Origin: DASSJT01 sp963715025
Lineage (GTDB): Bacteria; Actinomycetota; Actinomycetes; Actinomycetales; Dermatophilaceae
Assembly (NCBI GenBank): GCA_963715025.1
Contig: CAVQQQ010000002.1
Span: 868,001-932,000 of the forward strand
DNA: 64,000 nucleotides
Direction of reading: 5' to 3'
The translations under genes and the position numbers were made by a program. How positions within the stretch are numbered: the stretch's first letter is position 1; each line of letters starts with the position of its first letter. Below the pieces are notes generated by a model. The model was not told the origin of the DNA. It searched no databases and was given only the letters and a program-made list of their open reading frames with translations. Positions 56,614 to 64,000 of the stretch are shown here, one piece after another.

Positions 56614-58086
56614 TCAGCGGACGGCCGGCCAGGCGTGCGACCATCCCCTCGCGTCAGCCAGCGCCTCCTTCAGGTGCTCCAGCTGCTCGGCGACCCGGAC
56701 GGGAGCGGTTCCTCCCTTCGCGCTGCGCGAGGCCAGGGATCCCTCGACCGAGAGCACATCGCGCACACCTGATGTCAGGTGATGGCTGATGGCCGCCAGC
56801 TCCGCATCCGTCAGGTCCCCCAGCTCGATGCCGCGCGACTCGCACTCGCGCACGCACGAGCCCGCTACCTCGTGTGCAACCCGGAATGGCACGCCCTCCC
56901 GGACCAGCCACTCGGCGACGTCGGTCGCCAGCGAGAAGCCCTGCGGGGCCAGGCTCTGGAGGCGGTCCGCGTCGAACACCAGGGTGGCCACCATCCCGGC
57001 GAAGGCCGGCAGGAGCACCTCGAGGGTGTCGACCGCGTCGAAGACCGGCTCCTTGTCCTCCTGGAGGTCCCGGTTGTAGGCCAGCGGGAGCGCCTTCAGC
57101 GTGGCCAGCAGGCCAGCCAGGTCGCCGATCAGTCGGCCGGCTTTGCCCCGGGCGAGTTCGGCGACGTCGGGGTTCTTCTTCTGCGGCATGATGCTCGACC
57201 CGGTCGAGTAGGCGTCGTCGAGCGTGACGAACGAGAACTCCTTCGTGGCCCAGAGCACGACCTCCTCGGCCAGGCGGGAAATGTCGACCGCCGTCATGGC
57301 GGCCACGAACGCGAACTCCGCCACGAAGTCGCGCGAGGCGGTGCCGTCGATCGAGTTCTCGACCGACGCGGCGAAGCCGAGGTCGGCGGCCACCGCCTCC
57401 GGGTCCAGGCCGAGTGAGCTCCCGGCGAGCGCCCCCGACCCGTAGGGGGACACGGCGGCACGGCGGTCCCAGTCGCGGAGTCGATCCACGTCCCGGACCA
57501 AGGCCCACGCGTGGGCGAGCAGGTGGTGGCTCAGCAGCACCGGCTGGGCGTGCTGGAGGTGGGTGCGCCCCGGCATCGCCACGCCCAGATGCCGCTCCGA
57601 CTGTCCGACCAGGGCGTCGACGACATCAAGCACCAGGCCGGCGACCGAGCGCGCATGGTCGCGCAGATACATCCGGAACAGGGTCGCCACCTGGTCGTTG
57701 CGCGAGCGCCCGGCACGGAGCCGGCCGCCCACGTCCGCTCCGGCCCGCTCGATGAGTCCCCGCTCCAAGGCGGTGTGCACGTCCTCGTCGTCCTCCGCCG
57801 GCACGAACACGCCGGACCTCACATCCGCGAGCAGCTGCTCGAGCGCGTCGAGCATGGCCTCCAGGGTGGGGTCGTCCAGCAGGCCTGCACGGTGCAGCAC
57901 CCGGGCATGCGCTCGTGACCCGGCAAGGTCGTAGGAGGCGAGCCGCCAGTCGAACTGGGTCGACTTCGACAGTGCGGCCAGCGCATCCGCCGGGCCGCCG
58001 GCGAACCGGCCGCCCCACAGGCTCACCCGCTCGGCGGCGGCTGGGCCACCCGGCATACCCTCTGCTACTCCTGCCTCGTCAGCCAC
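56614..58086 (-). CDS. argH: Argininosuccinate lyase
   Basis: Read from the GTG at 58086 (490 residues), which overlaps the argG stop. An ATG at 58056 (480 residues) lies closer to the family start SLWGGRFAGGPADALAALSK and is as likely; that ATG sits within a GGTATGCCGG word. The enzyme splits argininosuccinate to arginine and fumarate. Motifs: RLRAGRSRNDQVATLFRMYL, GRTHLQHAQPVLLSHHLLAH and GSSIMPQKKNPDVAELARGK. Last gene of the arg operon. Confidence 0.95.
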   Translation of the reverse strand: MADEAGVAEGMPGGPAAAERVSLWGGRFAGGPADALAALSKSTQFDWRLASYDLAGSRAHARVLHRAGLLDDPTLEAMLDALEQLLADVRSGVFVPAEDDEDVHTALERGLIERAGADVGGRLRAGRSRNDQVATLFRMYLRDHARSVAGLVLDVVDALVGQSERHLGVAMPGRTHLQHAQPVLLSHHLLAHAWALVRDVDRLRDWDRRAAVSPYGSGALAGSSLGLDPEAVAADLGFAASVENSIDGTASRDFVAEFAFVAAMTAVDISRLAEEVVLWATKEFSFVTLDDAYSTGSSIMPQKKNPDVAELARGKAGRLIGDLAGLLATLKALPLAYNRDLQEDKEPVFDAVDTLEVLLPAFAGMVATLVFDADRLQSLAPQGFSLATDVAEWLVREGVPFRVAHEVAGSCVRECESRGIELGDLTDAELAAISHHLTSGVRDVLSVEGSLASRSAKGGTAPVRVAEQLEHLKEALADARGWSHAWPAVR

Positions 58087-59284
58087 GGGCGAGCCGCTCG
58101 TCGCGCGCGGCGGCGATCTTGCTCGGCAGCGCCCACAGGTCGACAAAGCCCTTCGCGAGCGACTGGTCGAACGCGTCGCCCTCGTCGTAGGTGGCGAGGC
58201 TGAAGTCGTAAAGGCTCGCCTCGGAGCGACGGCCGGTGACGACCGCGCGGCCGCCATGCAGGGTCATCCGGATATCGCCGGAGACGTACCGCTGTGATTC
58301 CTCGACGAACGTGTCGAGGGCGTGCTTCAGCGGGCTGAACCACAGGCCGTCGTAGGTGAGCTCGCCCCAGCGCTGCTCGACCTGGCGCTTGAACCGGGCG
58401 AAGTCGCGCTCGACCGTGACGTTCTCCAGCTCTTGGTGGGCCGTGATCAGCGCGATCGCGCCAGGCGCCTCGTAGACCTCGCGGCTCTTGATGCCGACGA
58501 GCCGGTCCTCGACCAGGTCGAGGCGGCCGACGCCCGCGTTTCCGGCGCGCTCGTTGAGCTGCTGGATCGCCTGCAGCATCGTGACCTTCTCGCCGTCGAT
58601 CGCGAGCGGGACGCCTGCCTCGAAGGTGATCACGGCCTCGTCGGGCTCGTGCTGGCGGGCCGGGTCCTTGGTGTAGGAGTAGATGTCCTCGACCGGGCCG
58701 TTCCAAATGTCCTCAAGGAACCCGGTCTCGACCGCTCGGCCCCAGACGTTCTGGTCAATCGAGTAGGGGTTCTTCTTGGTGGTCTCGATCGGCAGGCTCT
58801 TCTCCTCGGCGTAGGTGATCGCCTTCTCGCGGGTGAGCGCGAGGTCGCGGACCGGCGCGAGGCAGGTCAGGTCGGGGGCGAGCGCGGCGATGCCCGCCTC
58901 GAAGCGGACCTGGTCGTTGCCCTTGCCGGTGCAGCCGTGGGCGACGACCGCGGCGCCGTGCTCGCGGGCGGCCCGGACGAGATGCTTGACGATGACCGGG
59001 CGGGACAGGGCCGATACCAGGGGGTAGCGGTCCATGTAGAGGGCGTTGGCCTTGAGGGCCGGCAGGCAGTACTCCTCGGCGAACTCCTCGCGGGCGTCTG
59101 CCACGTACGCCTCCACGGCGCCGCACTGGAGCGCCCGCTGGCGGATGACCTCGAGGTCCTCGCCACCCTGGCCCACGTCGACGGCGACGGCCACCACCTC
59201 CCTGCCGGTGGCGTCGGCGATCCAGCCGATGGCGACGGAGGTGTCGAGCCCTCCGGAATACGCGAGGACGACGGGGTCAGTCAC
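58079..59284 (-). CDS. argG: Argininosuccinate synthase
   Basis: A protein of 401 residues with a GTG start behind AGGAG. It joins citrulline and aspartate with ATP. The P-loop-like start is VVLAYSGGLDTSVAIGWIAD; AHGCTGKGNDQVRFEAGIAA and the citrulline site PYSIDQNVWGRAVETG follow. It is 78 bp downstream of argR across a hairpin, so argGH may be read partly from a separate start. Confidence 0.96.
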   Translation of the reverse strand: MTDPVVLAYSGGLDTSVAIGWIADATGREVVAVAVDVGQGGEDLEVIRQRALQCGAVEAYVADAREEFAEEYCLPALKANALYMDRYPLVSALSRPVIVKHLVRAAREHGAAVVAHGCTGKGNDQVRFEAGIAALAPDLTCLAPVRDLALTREKAITYAEEKSLPIETTKKNPYSIDQNVWGRAVETGFLEDIWNGPVEDIYSYTKDPARQHEPDEAVITFEAGVPLAIDGEKVTMLQAIQQLNERAGNAGVGRLDLVEDRLVGIKSREVYEAPGAIALITAHQELENVTVERDFARFKRQVEQRWGELTYDGLWFSPLKHALDTFVEESQRYVSGDIRMTLHGGRAVVTGRRSEASLYDFSLATYDEGDAFDQSLAKGFVDLWALPSKIAAARDERLARG

Positions 59285-59338
59285 GGGTGTCTCCTGGGTT
59301 TGGTTTGAGGTCTTGGGGAGTGGGTTTGGGGGTACACC

Positions 59339-59353
59339 GGGGGCGAAGCCCCC
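59339..59353 (-). promoter_or_regulatory. GC-rich hairpin between argR and argG
   Basis: GGGGGC-GAA-GCCCCC on the plus strand; on the sense strand GGGGGC-TTC-GCCCCC, extended by GTG/CAC flanks. It lies 55 bp before argG and 10 bp past the argR stop. It may be a weak terminator or an RNA-stability element that sets argGH levels. No U-run. Confidence 0.5.
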
Positions 59354-59362
59354 TGTGCGTGG

Positions 59363-59863
59363 TCAGTCGCGTGAGCCGGCGAGGTCGAGGAGGCGGGCGC
59401 AGACGGCCTTGCTCGCCGCCGCTCCGGTCGTGATCACCATGATCGTGTCGTCGCCGGCGATCGTGCCGACGATGTCCGGCTGGTCGCCATGGTCGATCGC
59501 CGAGGCGAGGAAGTTCGCGGCGCCGGGCGGAGTGCGCACGACCACGAGATTGCCCGAGGCCACGGCGGTGACCAGCAGCTCCTCGCAGCGCTGGCGCAGG
59601 CGGGTCTGCACCTCCTCGGCCGCGGCGGCCGGACGCGGCGTGCGGTCGCCGCCCTCGCCGGGCACGGCGTAGACCAGGGCTCGGCCCATGCGCACCTTCT
59701 CCGCGCCGAGCTCGACCAGGTCGCGGGACAGGGTGGCTTGCGTGACCTCGATGCCGTCGTGCGCCAGCAACCCGAGCAGCTCGCCCTGGGAGCGCACGGC
59801 GTGGCGCCCCAGCAGCTCCACGATGCGCTGCTGGCGGCCGGTGCGCGTGTTGGCGATCGTCAT
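59363..59863 (-). CDS. argR: Arginine repressor
   Basis: A protein of 166 residues from the ATG at 59863, behind AGGAGG. The winged-helix domain has VRSQGELLGLLAHDGIEVTQ and ATLSRDLVELGAEKVRMGRA. The hexamer/arginine domain has VVVRTPPGAANFLASAIDHG and DIVGTIAGDDTIMVITTG. ArgR with arginine represses arg genes. It is coupled to the short ORF in front of it by ATGA. Confidence 0.95.
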   Translation of the reverse strand: MTIANTRTGRQQRIVELLGRHAVRSQGELLGLLAHDGIEVTQATLSRDLVELGAEKVRMGRALVYAVPGEGGDRTPRPAAAAEEVQTRLRQRCEELLVTAVASGNLVVVRTPPGAANFLASAIDHGDQPDIVGTIAGDDTIMVITTGAAASKAVCARLLDLAGSRD

Positions 59864-59952
59864 CGCGCACCCTCCTGCGATGCCTTGAGTAAGAAGCGGA
59901 TGAGCAGGAAGCAGGTGAGCGGGAGGCGGCGCACCCCGGCACCGGGCGTCAT
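59860..59952 (-). pseudogene. 30-codon ORF in the argF position, probable deletion scar
   Basis: The ATG overlaps the argD stop (ATGA) and its TGA overlaps the argR start (ATGA), the same double coupling an argF gene would have between argD and argR. The peptide starts MTPGAGVRR and ends in a leucine-rich stretch FLLIRFLLKASQEGAR. Its last part resembles the usual C-terminal helix of ornithine carbamoyltransferases (a QKALL-FLLE-type sequence) only loosely. An in-frame deletion of most of argF would give this layout. It could also be a natural small peptide. Confidence 0.5.
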
Positions 59953-61151
59953 GACCGCACCTCCTGAGCGGTTGCGGCCTCGAGGATCCCGGGAAGCGCT
60001 GACACGAAGTCGTCGGCCTGGGCGGCGGTGAGCACCAGCGGCGGAGCGACCCGGATCGCACTCGGGGCGACCGGGTTGACGATGTAGCCGGCCTCGCGGG
60101 CTGCGCTCGCCACCGCGGGGGCGATCGCGTCGGCGAGGAGGATCGCGCGCAGGAGCCCCAGGCCGCGCACTCCGGTGACCTGGGGGTGGTCGAGGCCCAG
60201 GACCGCGGCGGCGAGGTGATCCCCCACGAGCCGGGCACGCTCCATAAGGCCCTCGTCCTCGATCGCGCCGAGGACAGCGAGACCCGCCGCGCACGCGAGG
60301 GGGTTGCCGCCGAAGGTCGTGCCGTGCTGGCCGGCGGTGAGTAGCGCGGAGACCTCCGGACCGAATGTGACCAGCGCCCCGATCGGCACTCCCCCGCCAA
60401 GCCCCTTGGCCACGGTGATCGCGTCGGGCACTATGCCAGCCTGCTGGAAGGCGAACCACGTGCCGGTGCGGCCGATGCCGGTCTGGACCTCGTCGAGGAC
60501 GAGCAGCGCGCCAGCGTCGCGGGTTACCTGCCGGGCCAGGCGGAGGTATGCCGGCCCCGGGCTCAGGACTCCGGCCTCGCCCTGCACCGGCTCCAGGACG
60601 ACGGCCGCCGTGTCGCTGGTGACGGTGGAGCGCAGCGCGGCCTCGTCGCCGTAGGGCAGGTGCACCACCTTGGGGATGAGCGGCTCGAATGGCTCGCGAT
60701 AGGCGGGCTTGTGGGTCAGCGCGAGCGCGCCGGTGGTGCGGCCGTGGAAGGCGCCCTCCGCCGCGACCAGGCCGGTGCGCCCGGTACGGCGGCTCAGCTT
60801 GATCGCTGCCTCGATGGCCTCGGTGCCCGAGTTCGCGAAGAACACGGCGGATCCTGTGGGCGCACCGGCTATGTCGAGGAGCCGCTCGGCCAGGGCGATC
60901 TGCGCCGGCGAGGTGAAGAAGTTGGAGATGTGGATGGCCTCCCCGGCCTGTTTGGAAACGGCGGCGACGAGCGCGGGGTGGCCGTGGCCCAGGGCGTTGA
61001 CGGCGATGCCGCCGACGAGGTCGAGGTAGCGGCGGCCGTCGACGTCCCAGACGTAGCACCCGTCGCCGTGCGACAGGACCAGCTGGGGGCGGCCGAACAC
61101 GCCCAGCAGAGAGCGCTCGTAGCGCTCGAGATAGTCGCTGCTGCGGCTCAC
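59949..61151 (-). CDS. argD: Acetylornithine aminotransferase
   Basis: A protein of 400 residues from a GTG overlapping the argB stop. A PLP enzyme of fold type I, making N-acetylornithine. Motifs: VNALGHGHPALVAAV, FFANSGTEAIEAAIKLSRR, LEPVQGEAGVLSP, VLDEVQTGIGRTGTWFAFQQ and the PLP lysine in AITVAKGLGGGVPIGALV. It normally precedes argF, which is missing here. Confidence 0.95.
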   Translation of the reverse strand: MSRSSDYLERYERSLLGVFGRPQLVLSHGDGCYVWDVDGRRYLDLVGGIAVNALGHGHPALVAAVSKQAGEAIHISNFFTSPAQIALAERLLDIAGAPTGSAVFFANSGTEAIEAAIKLSRRTGRTGLVAAEGAFHGRTTGALALTHKPAYREPFEPLIPKVVHLPYGDEAALRSTVTSDTAAVVLEPVQGEAGVLSPGPAYLRLARQVTRDAGALLVLDEVQTGIGRTGTWFAFQQAGIVPDAITVAKGLGGGVPIGALVTFGPEVSALLTAGQHGTTFGGNPLACAAGLAVLGAIEDEGLMERARLVGDHLAAAVLGLDHPQVTGVRGLGLLRAILLADAIAPAVASAAREAGYIVNPVAPSAIRVAPPLVLTAAQADDFVSALPGILEAATAQEVRS

Positions 61152-62284
61152 TGGTGCACCTCCCTGCGAGGGGTGGCGGAAATAACCGGCGTGGCGGCGC
61201 TCCAGTCCGCGCCGGAGCCTGGGGCCGAGTCCGCGCCGGAGCCTGGGGCCGAGTCCGAGCCGGAGCCTGGGGCCGAGCCGGCGGGTGGGCGAAGAGCCGA
61301 GTCGGGCAGGATCATCGTCCCGATCCCCTCGCTGGTGAAGACCTCGAGCAGGAGGGAGTGGGGCTGCCGCCCGTCGATGACGTGCGCCTGCGCGACGCCA
61401 GACTCGACCGCGCGCACACACGCCTCCAGCTTGGGGATCATGCCGGCATCGACGCGCGTCAGCAGGTCGCGGGCGCCGCTCAGGGACAGCTGGGACAGCA
61501 GCGAGGACCGGTCGGGCCAGTCGGAGTAGACGCCCTCGACGTCGGTCAGGACCACCAGCTTGTGAGCATGCAGCGCAACAGCGAGGGCCGCTGCAGCCGT
61601 GTCGGCATTGACGTTCAGGACCTGACCCTCGACGTCGAGGTCGGGCGCGACGGTCGAGACGACCGGGATCCGGCCGGCGTCGAGGATGTCCTGAACAGCT
61701 GAGGGGTTCACGCTCTCGACGTCGCCGACCAGCCCGATGTCGTGGGTCTCGTCGCCCACCACCGCGCCTCTGCGGCGAGCCCCGAACAGTCCGGCATCCT
61801 CTCCCGACAGGCCCACCGCGAGCGGTCCGTGCTGGTTGATGAGGCCGACGAGCTCGCGGCCAACCTGGCCGGTGAGCACCATGCGGACCACCTCCATGAC
61901 CTCGGGTGTGGTCACGCGCAGGCCGCCCCTGAACTCGCTGACCAGGCCAAGGCGGTCCAGCATCGAGGCGATCTGCGGCCCGCCCCCGTGCACGACCACC
62001 GGGCGCAGCCCGGCATACCGCAGGAACACGATGTCCTGGGCGAATGCCGAGGTGAGCGCGTCATCGGTCATGGCGTTTCCGCCGTACTTGACCACGACCA
62101 GGGCCCCCCTGAACCGCTCGAGCCAGGGCAGCGCCTCCACGAGGGTGCTGGCCTTTGACTGGGCGACGCGGATCGCCGCGGCGTCGATGGCGCCCCTGGG
62201 GGTCTGGTTGTGCTGTGGCATGGCGCTGCGCTGTGGCACGCGGCTGCGCTGTGGCACGTCGCTGCGCTGTGGCAAGTCGCTCAT
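61148..62284 (-). CDS. argB: Acetylglutamate kinase with repeat-expanded ends
   Basis: From the ATG at 62284, 378 residues, longer than the usual 290-310. The kinase core is intact: GALVVVKYGGNAMTDDAL, RPVVVHGGGPQIASMLDRLG, NVNADTAAAALAVALHAHKL and GMIPKLEACVRAVESGV. The extra length is repeats: near the start PQRSDVPQRSRVPQRSAMPQ, and near the end SAPGSGSDSAPGSGADSAPG. The DNA repeats are close to exact (21-bp and 24-bp units). Arginine feedback sites at the N-terminal helix may be affected. Confidence 0.93.
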   Translation of the reverse strand: MSDLPQRSDVPQRSRVPQRSAMPQHNQTPRGAIDAAAIRVAQSKASTLVEALPWLERFRGALVVVKYGGNAMTDDALTSAFAQDIVFLRYAGLRPVVVHGGGPQIASMLDRLGLVSEFRGGLRVTTPEVMEVVRMVLTGQVGRELVGLINQHGPLAVGLSGEDAGLFGARRRGAVVGDETHDIGLVGDVESVNPSAVQDILDAGRIPVVSTVAPDLDVEGQVLNVNADTAAAALAVALHAHKLVVLTDVEGVYSDWPDRSSLLSQLSLSGARDLLTRVDAGMIPKLEACVRAVESGVAQAHVIDGRQPHSLLLEVFTSEGIGTMILPDSALRPPAGSAPGSGSDSAPGSGADSAPGSGADWSAATPVISATPRREVHQ

Positions 62285-63430
62285 GTGCTGTACGCCGAGT
62301 TCTCGTGGACGTAGTCGTGCGTCAGGTCGTTGGTCCACACCGTCGCGCTCGCGTCACCCGCGTGCAGGTCGACCGCCACGTGGACCTGCCTCGGCGAAAG
62401 GTCGACCAGCGCGCGGTCCTCGCCCAAGCCGCCGGACCGGCATACCTGGACGCCGTTCATGACCACGTCGAGCTGGTGCGGGTCGAACGCAGCCCGGGTG
62501 GTCCCGACGGCCGCGAGCACCCGCCCCCAGTTGGGGTCGTTGCCGAACACCGCGCACTTGAAGAGGTTGTTGCGCGCGATCGACCGGGCGACCTCGAGCG
62601 CATCGGCCTCGGTGGCCGCCGACCGCACCTCGATGGCGATGTCGTGGTTGGCACCCTCGGCGTCCGCGATCAGCTGACGCGACAGGCTCGCGCACACCTC
62701 GGTGATCGCATCGGACAGCTCCCCGGGAGCCACGGCGACGCCCGATGCGCCCGAAGACAGCAGCACGACGGTGTCGTTGGTGGACTGGCATCCGTCGGAG
62801 TCGATCCGGTCGAAGGTCCGCTCGGTCGCGTGGCGCAGCACAGCGTCGAGGTCGCCTTCTACCGCCGCGTCGGTGGTGAGGACGACGAGCATGGTGGCGA
62901 GGGCGGGTGCCAGCATTCCGGCTCCCTTGGCCATGCCGCCGACGGACCAGCCGCCTCGCTGCGCAACGGCCTGCTTCGGCACCGTGTCGGTGGTCATGAT
63001 GGCGACCGCTGCCTGATCGCCCCCGCAGGGGTCGAGTGCGGTCGCCGCCTTGTCCACGCCGGAGAGCAGGCGGTCCATCGGCAGCAGCTCCCCGATGAGC
63101 CCGGTCGAGCAGACGACGACATCGCCGGCCGAGATGCCGAGCACCTCGCTGACCCGCTCCGCCGTGACGTGGGTGTCGGCGAAGCCCTGGGGCACCAGTG
63201 CATGCGTTGGCGCCCCCGGAGTTGAGGACCACGGCGTCGACCCGGCCGTCGGCCACCACCTGGCGCGACCACGTCACCGGCGCAGCCTCGACCCGGTTGC
63301 TGGTGAACACCGCCGCCGCCACGTGCTGGGGCCCGTCGTTGACCACGAGCGCGAGGTCGGGGGTTCCGCTCGCTTTGAGGCCGGCGGTGACGCCGGCCGC
63401 ACGAAAGCCCCGCGGGTGGGTGACGCTCAC
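62281..63430 (-). pseudogene. argJ: Ornithine acetyltransferase ArgJ, one +1 frameshift
   Basis: The start is a GTG at 63430 coupled to the ACT gene. The first frame reads VTHPRGFRAAGVTAGLKASG and VVLNSGGANACTG, then loses the family. From about 63195 the second frame goes on with QGFADTHVTAERVSEVLGIS to the stop at 62281. Removing one base in the stretch ACTGGTGCCCCAGG restores the family T-G-P-Q-G-F. The self-cleavage site MAKGAGMLAPALATML is intact in the second part. ArgJ recycles the acetyl group between ornithine and glutamate. It is either inactivated or a base was miscalled. Confidence 0.85.
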
Positions 63431-63843
63431 GAGGAGCCACCTGCGGAGAGGCGGGCCGGCATCACGGTGTGCCCATGTCGCCGCCAGACGACGGCGGCCT
63501 CTTCGGCCTGCTCGGCCCTCACCAGGATCCAGTCGGTGTCGTAGGTCGAGATCGCCAGGATGGCGATGCCCTTGCGGGCCACCGGCTCCAGCAGTCCCGA
63601 CATGACGCCGACCATCGAGAAGTCCAGGGGGCCGGCGATCTCGAAGCCGCGCAGGGGACCCTGCACGGTGACACCGGTGGGGATTTCGACGTGCGCGCAG
63701 ATGACCGACGTTTCGCTATTGGTCGCCGTGATCGACTGGAGTGGGCCAGTCCGCCAGTTCCAGTGCGGGGACTCGCCGGGCTCGAGCCTGGCCACGGCGA
63801 TGTCCTCGTCGTACTGCATCAGGTGCAGCCTGAGGTCGGTCAC
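63427..63843 (-). CDS. ACT-domain protein of the CASTOR-like (ACT_7) type
   Basis: A protein of 138 residues, GTG start overlapping the argC stop and end overlapping the argJ start. The N-terminal half has VARLEPGESPHWNWRTGPLQ; the C-terminal half has the ACT_7 hallmark LDFSMVGVMSGLLEPVARKG and AILAISTYDTDWILVRAEQA. ACT domains bind amino acids, and the eukaryotic CASTOR proteins with this fold sense arginine. Being locked inside the arg operon, it may sense an arginine-pathway amino acid; this is inference. Confidence 0.85.
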   Translation of the reverse strand: MTDLRLHLMQYDEDIAVARLEPGESPHWNWRTGPLQSITATNSETSVICAHVEIPTGVTVQGPLRGFEIAGPLDFSMVGVMSGLLEPVARKGIAILAISTYDTDWILVRAEQAEEAAVVWRRHGHTVMPARLSAGGSS

Positions 63844-64000
63844 GGTGCCACTCCTGCCATCGGTAGGCCCGTTGTCTCGGGGAGACCCAGGGCGAGGTTC
63901 ATGCATTGCACGGCTGCGCCGGCCGTGCCCTTCGTCAGGTTGTCGACGGCCGCTATGGCCACCACCCGGCCCACGCGCCCGTCGAACACGACCTGGAGGT
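63840..64000 (-). CDS. argC: N-acetyl-gamma-glutamyl-phosphate reductase, C-terminal end
   Basis: Only the last 53 codons are in the window. They read LQVVFDGRVGRVVAIAAVDN, LTKGTAGAAVQCMNLALGLP and end ETTGLPMAGVAP, the usual ArgC C-terminus (the KG-AGQAVQN region). It makes N-acetylglutamate semialdehyde and is expected to be the first gene of the arg operon; its promoter and any ARG box lie outside the window. Confidence 0.92.
   Translation of the reverse strand, partial: LQVVFDGRVGRVVAIAAVDNLTKGTAGAAVQCMNLALGLPETTGLPMAGVAP

Overview
The window is high-GC chromosomal DNA of an actinobacterium. GTG starts, GTGA and ATGA start/stop overlaps, and orthologue order (ruvX-mltG-aroE-aroC-aroK-aroB-efp-nusB, tlyA-nadK-recN-steA-mctB-pyrG, argC-J-B-D-R-G-H) point to Micrococcales. 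Family Intrasporangiaceae is my best guess from protein style and is not proven. Almost all genes lie on the minus strand. The 16S, 23S and 5S genes give a direct way to name the organism.

Layout. 1-0.9 kb: the 3' end of glpD. 1.0-13.3 kb: housekeeping genes (nusB, efp, a frameshifted secreted intradiol dioxygenase, a YCII protein, aroB/K/C, a prepilin peptidase, aroE, mltG, ruvX, alaS and two small membrane proteins). 13.3-28 kb: rarA, an MMPL transporter and a run of accessory genes (GNATs, MerR with a DUF4188 partner, a VOC-AraC-DinB cluster, LuxR, a DUF222-HNH gene behind a LexA-like box), with aspS among them. 28-42.6 kb: NUDIX, pyrG, GT4, MurJ-like, MraY-like, mctB, steA, recN, nadK, tlyA, a histone-like protein, a HAD phosphatase and a TPR protein; this follows the order around tlyA and pyrG in mycobacteria with a polyprenyl-sugar module inserted. 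42.6-44.2 kb: remains of a group II intron sitting inside a 5'-deleted IS1634-type transposase gene. 44.5-50.3 kb: one rrn operon (minus strand) with terminator, 23S processing stem and promoter. 50.4-56.4 kb: tyrS, a 3-methyladenine glycosylase and the succinate dehydrogenase/fumarate reductase operon. 56.6-64 kb: the arginine operon.

Three things stand out. (1) A 10-base word, GGTATGCCGG, occurs 18 times exactly and its 7-base core 42 times by eye. It lies in both orientations, within genes and as inverted-repeat hairpins between genes, and is absent from the rRNA and mobile DNA. The pattern resembles the DNA uptake sequences of Neisseria and Pasteurellaceae. (2) The arginine operon looks damaged or edited: argJ carries a +1 frameshift, argF is replaced by a 30-codon ORF coupled to both neighbours, and argB has repeat-expanded ends. 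An ACT-domain gene of the CASTOR-like type is coupled between argC and argJ. (3) A MraY-like, a MurJ-like and a GT4 gene form a tight module between mctB and pyrG.

All calls come from reading the sequence and recognising motifs; no database search was run.
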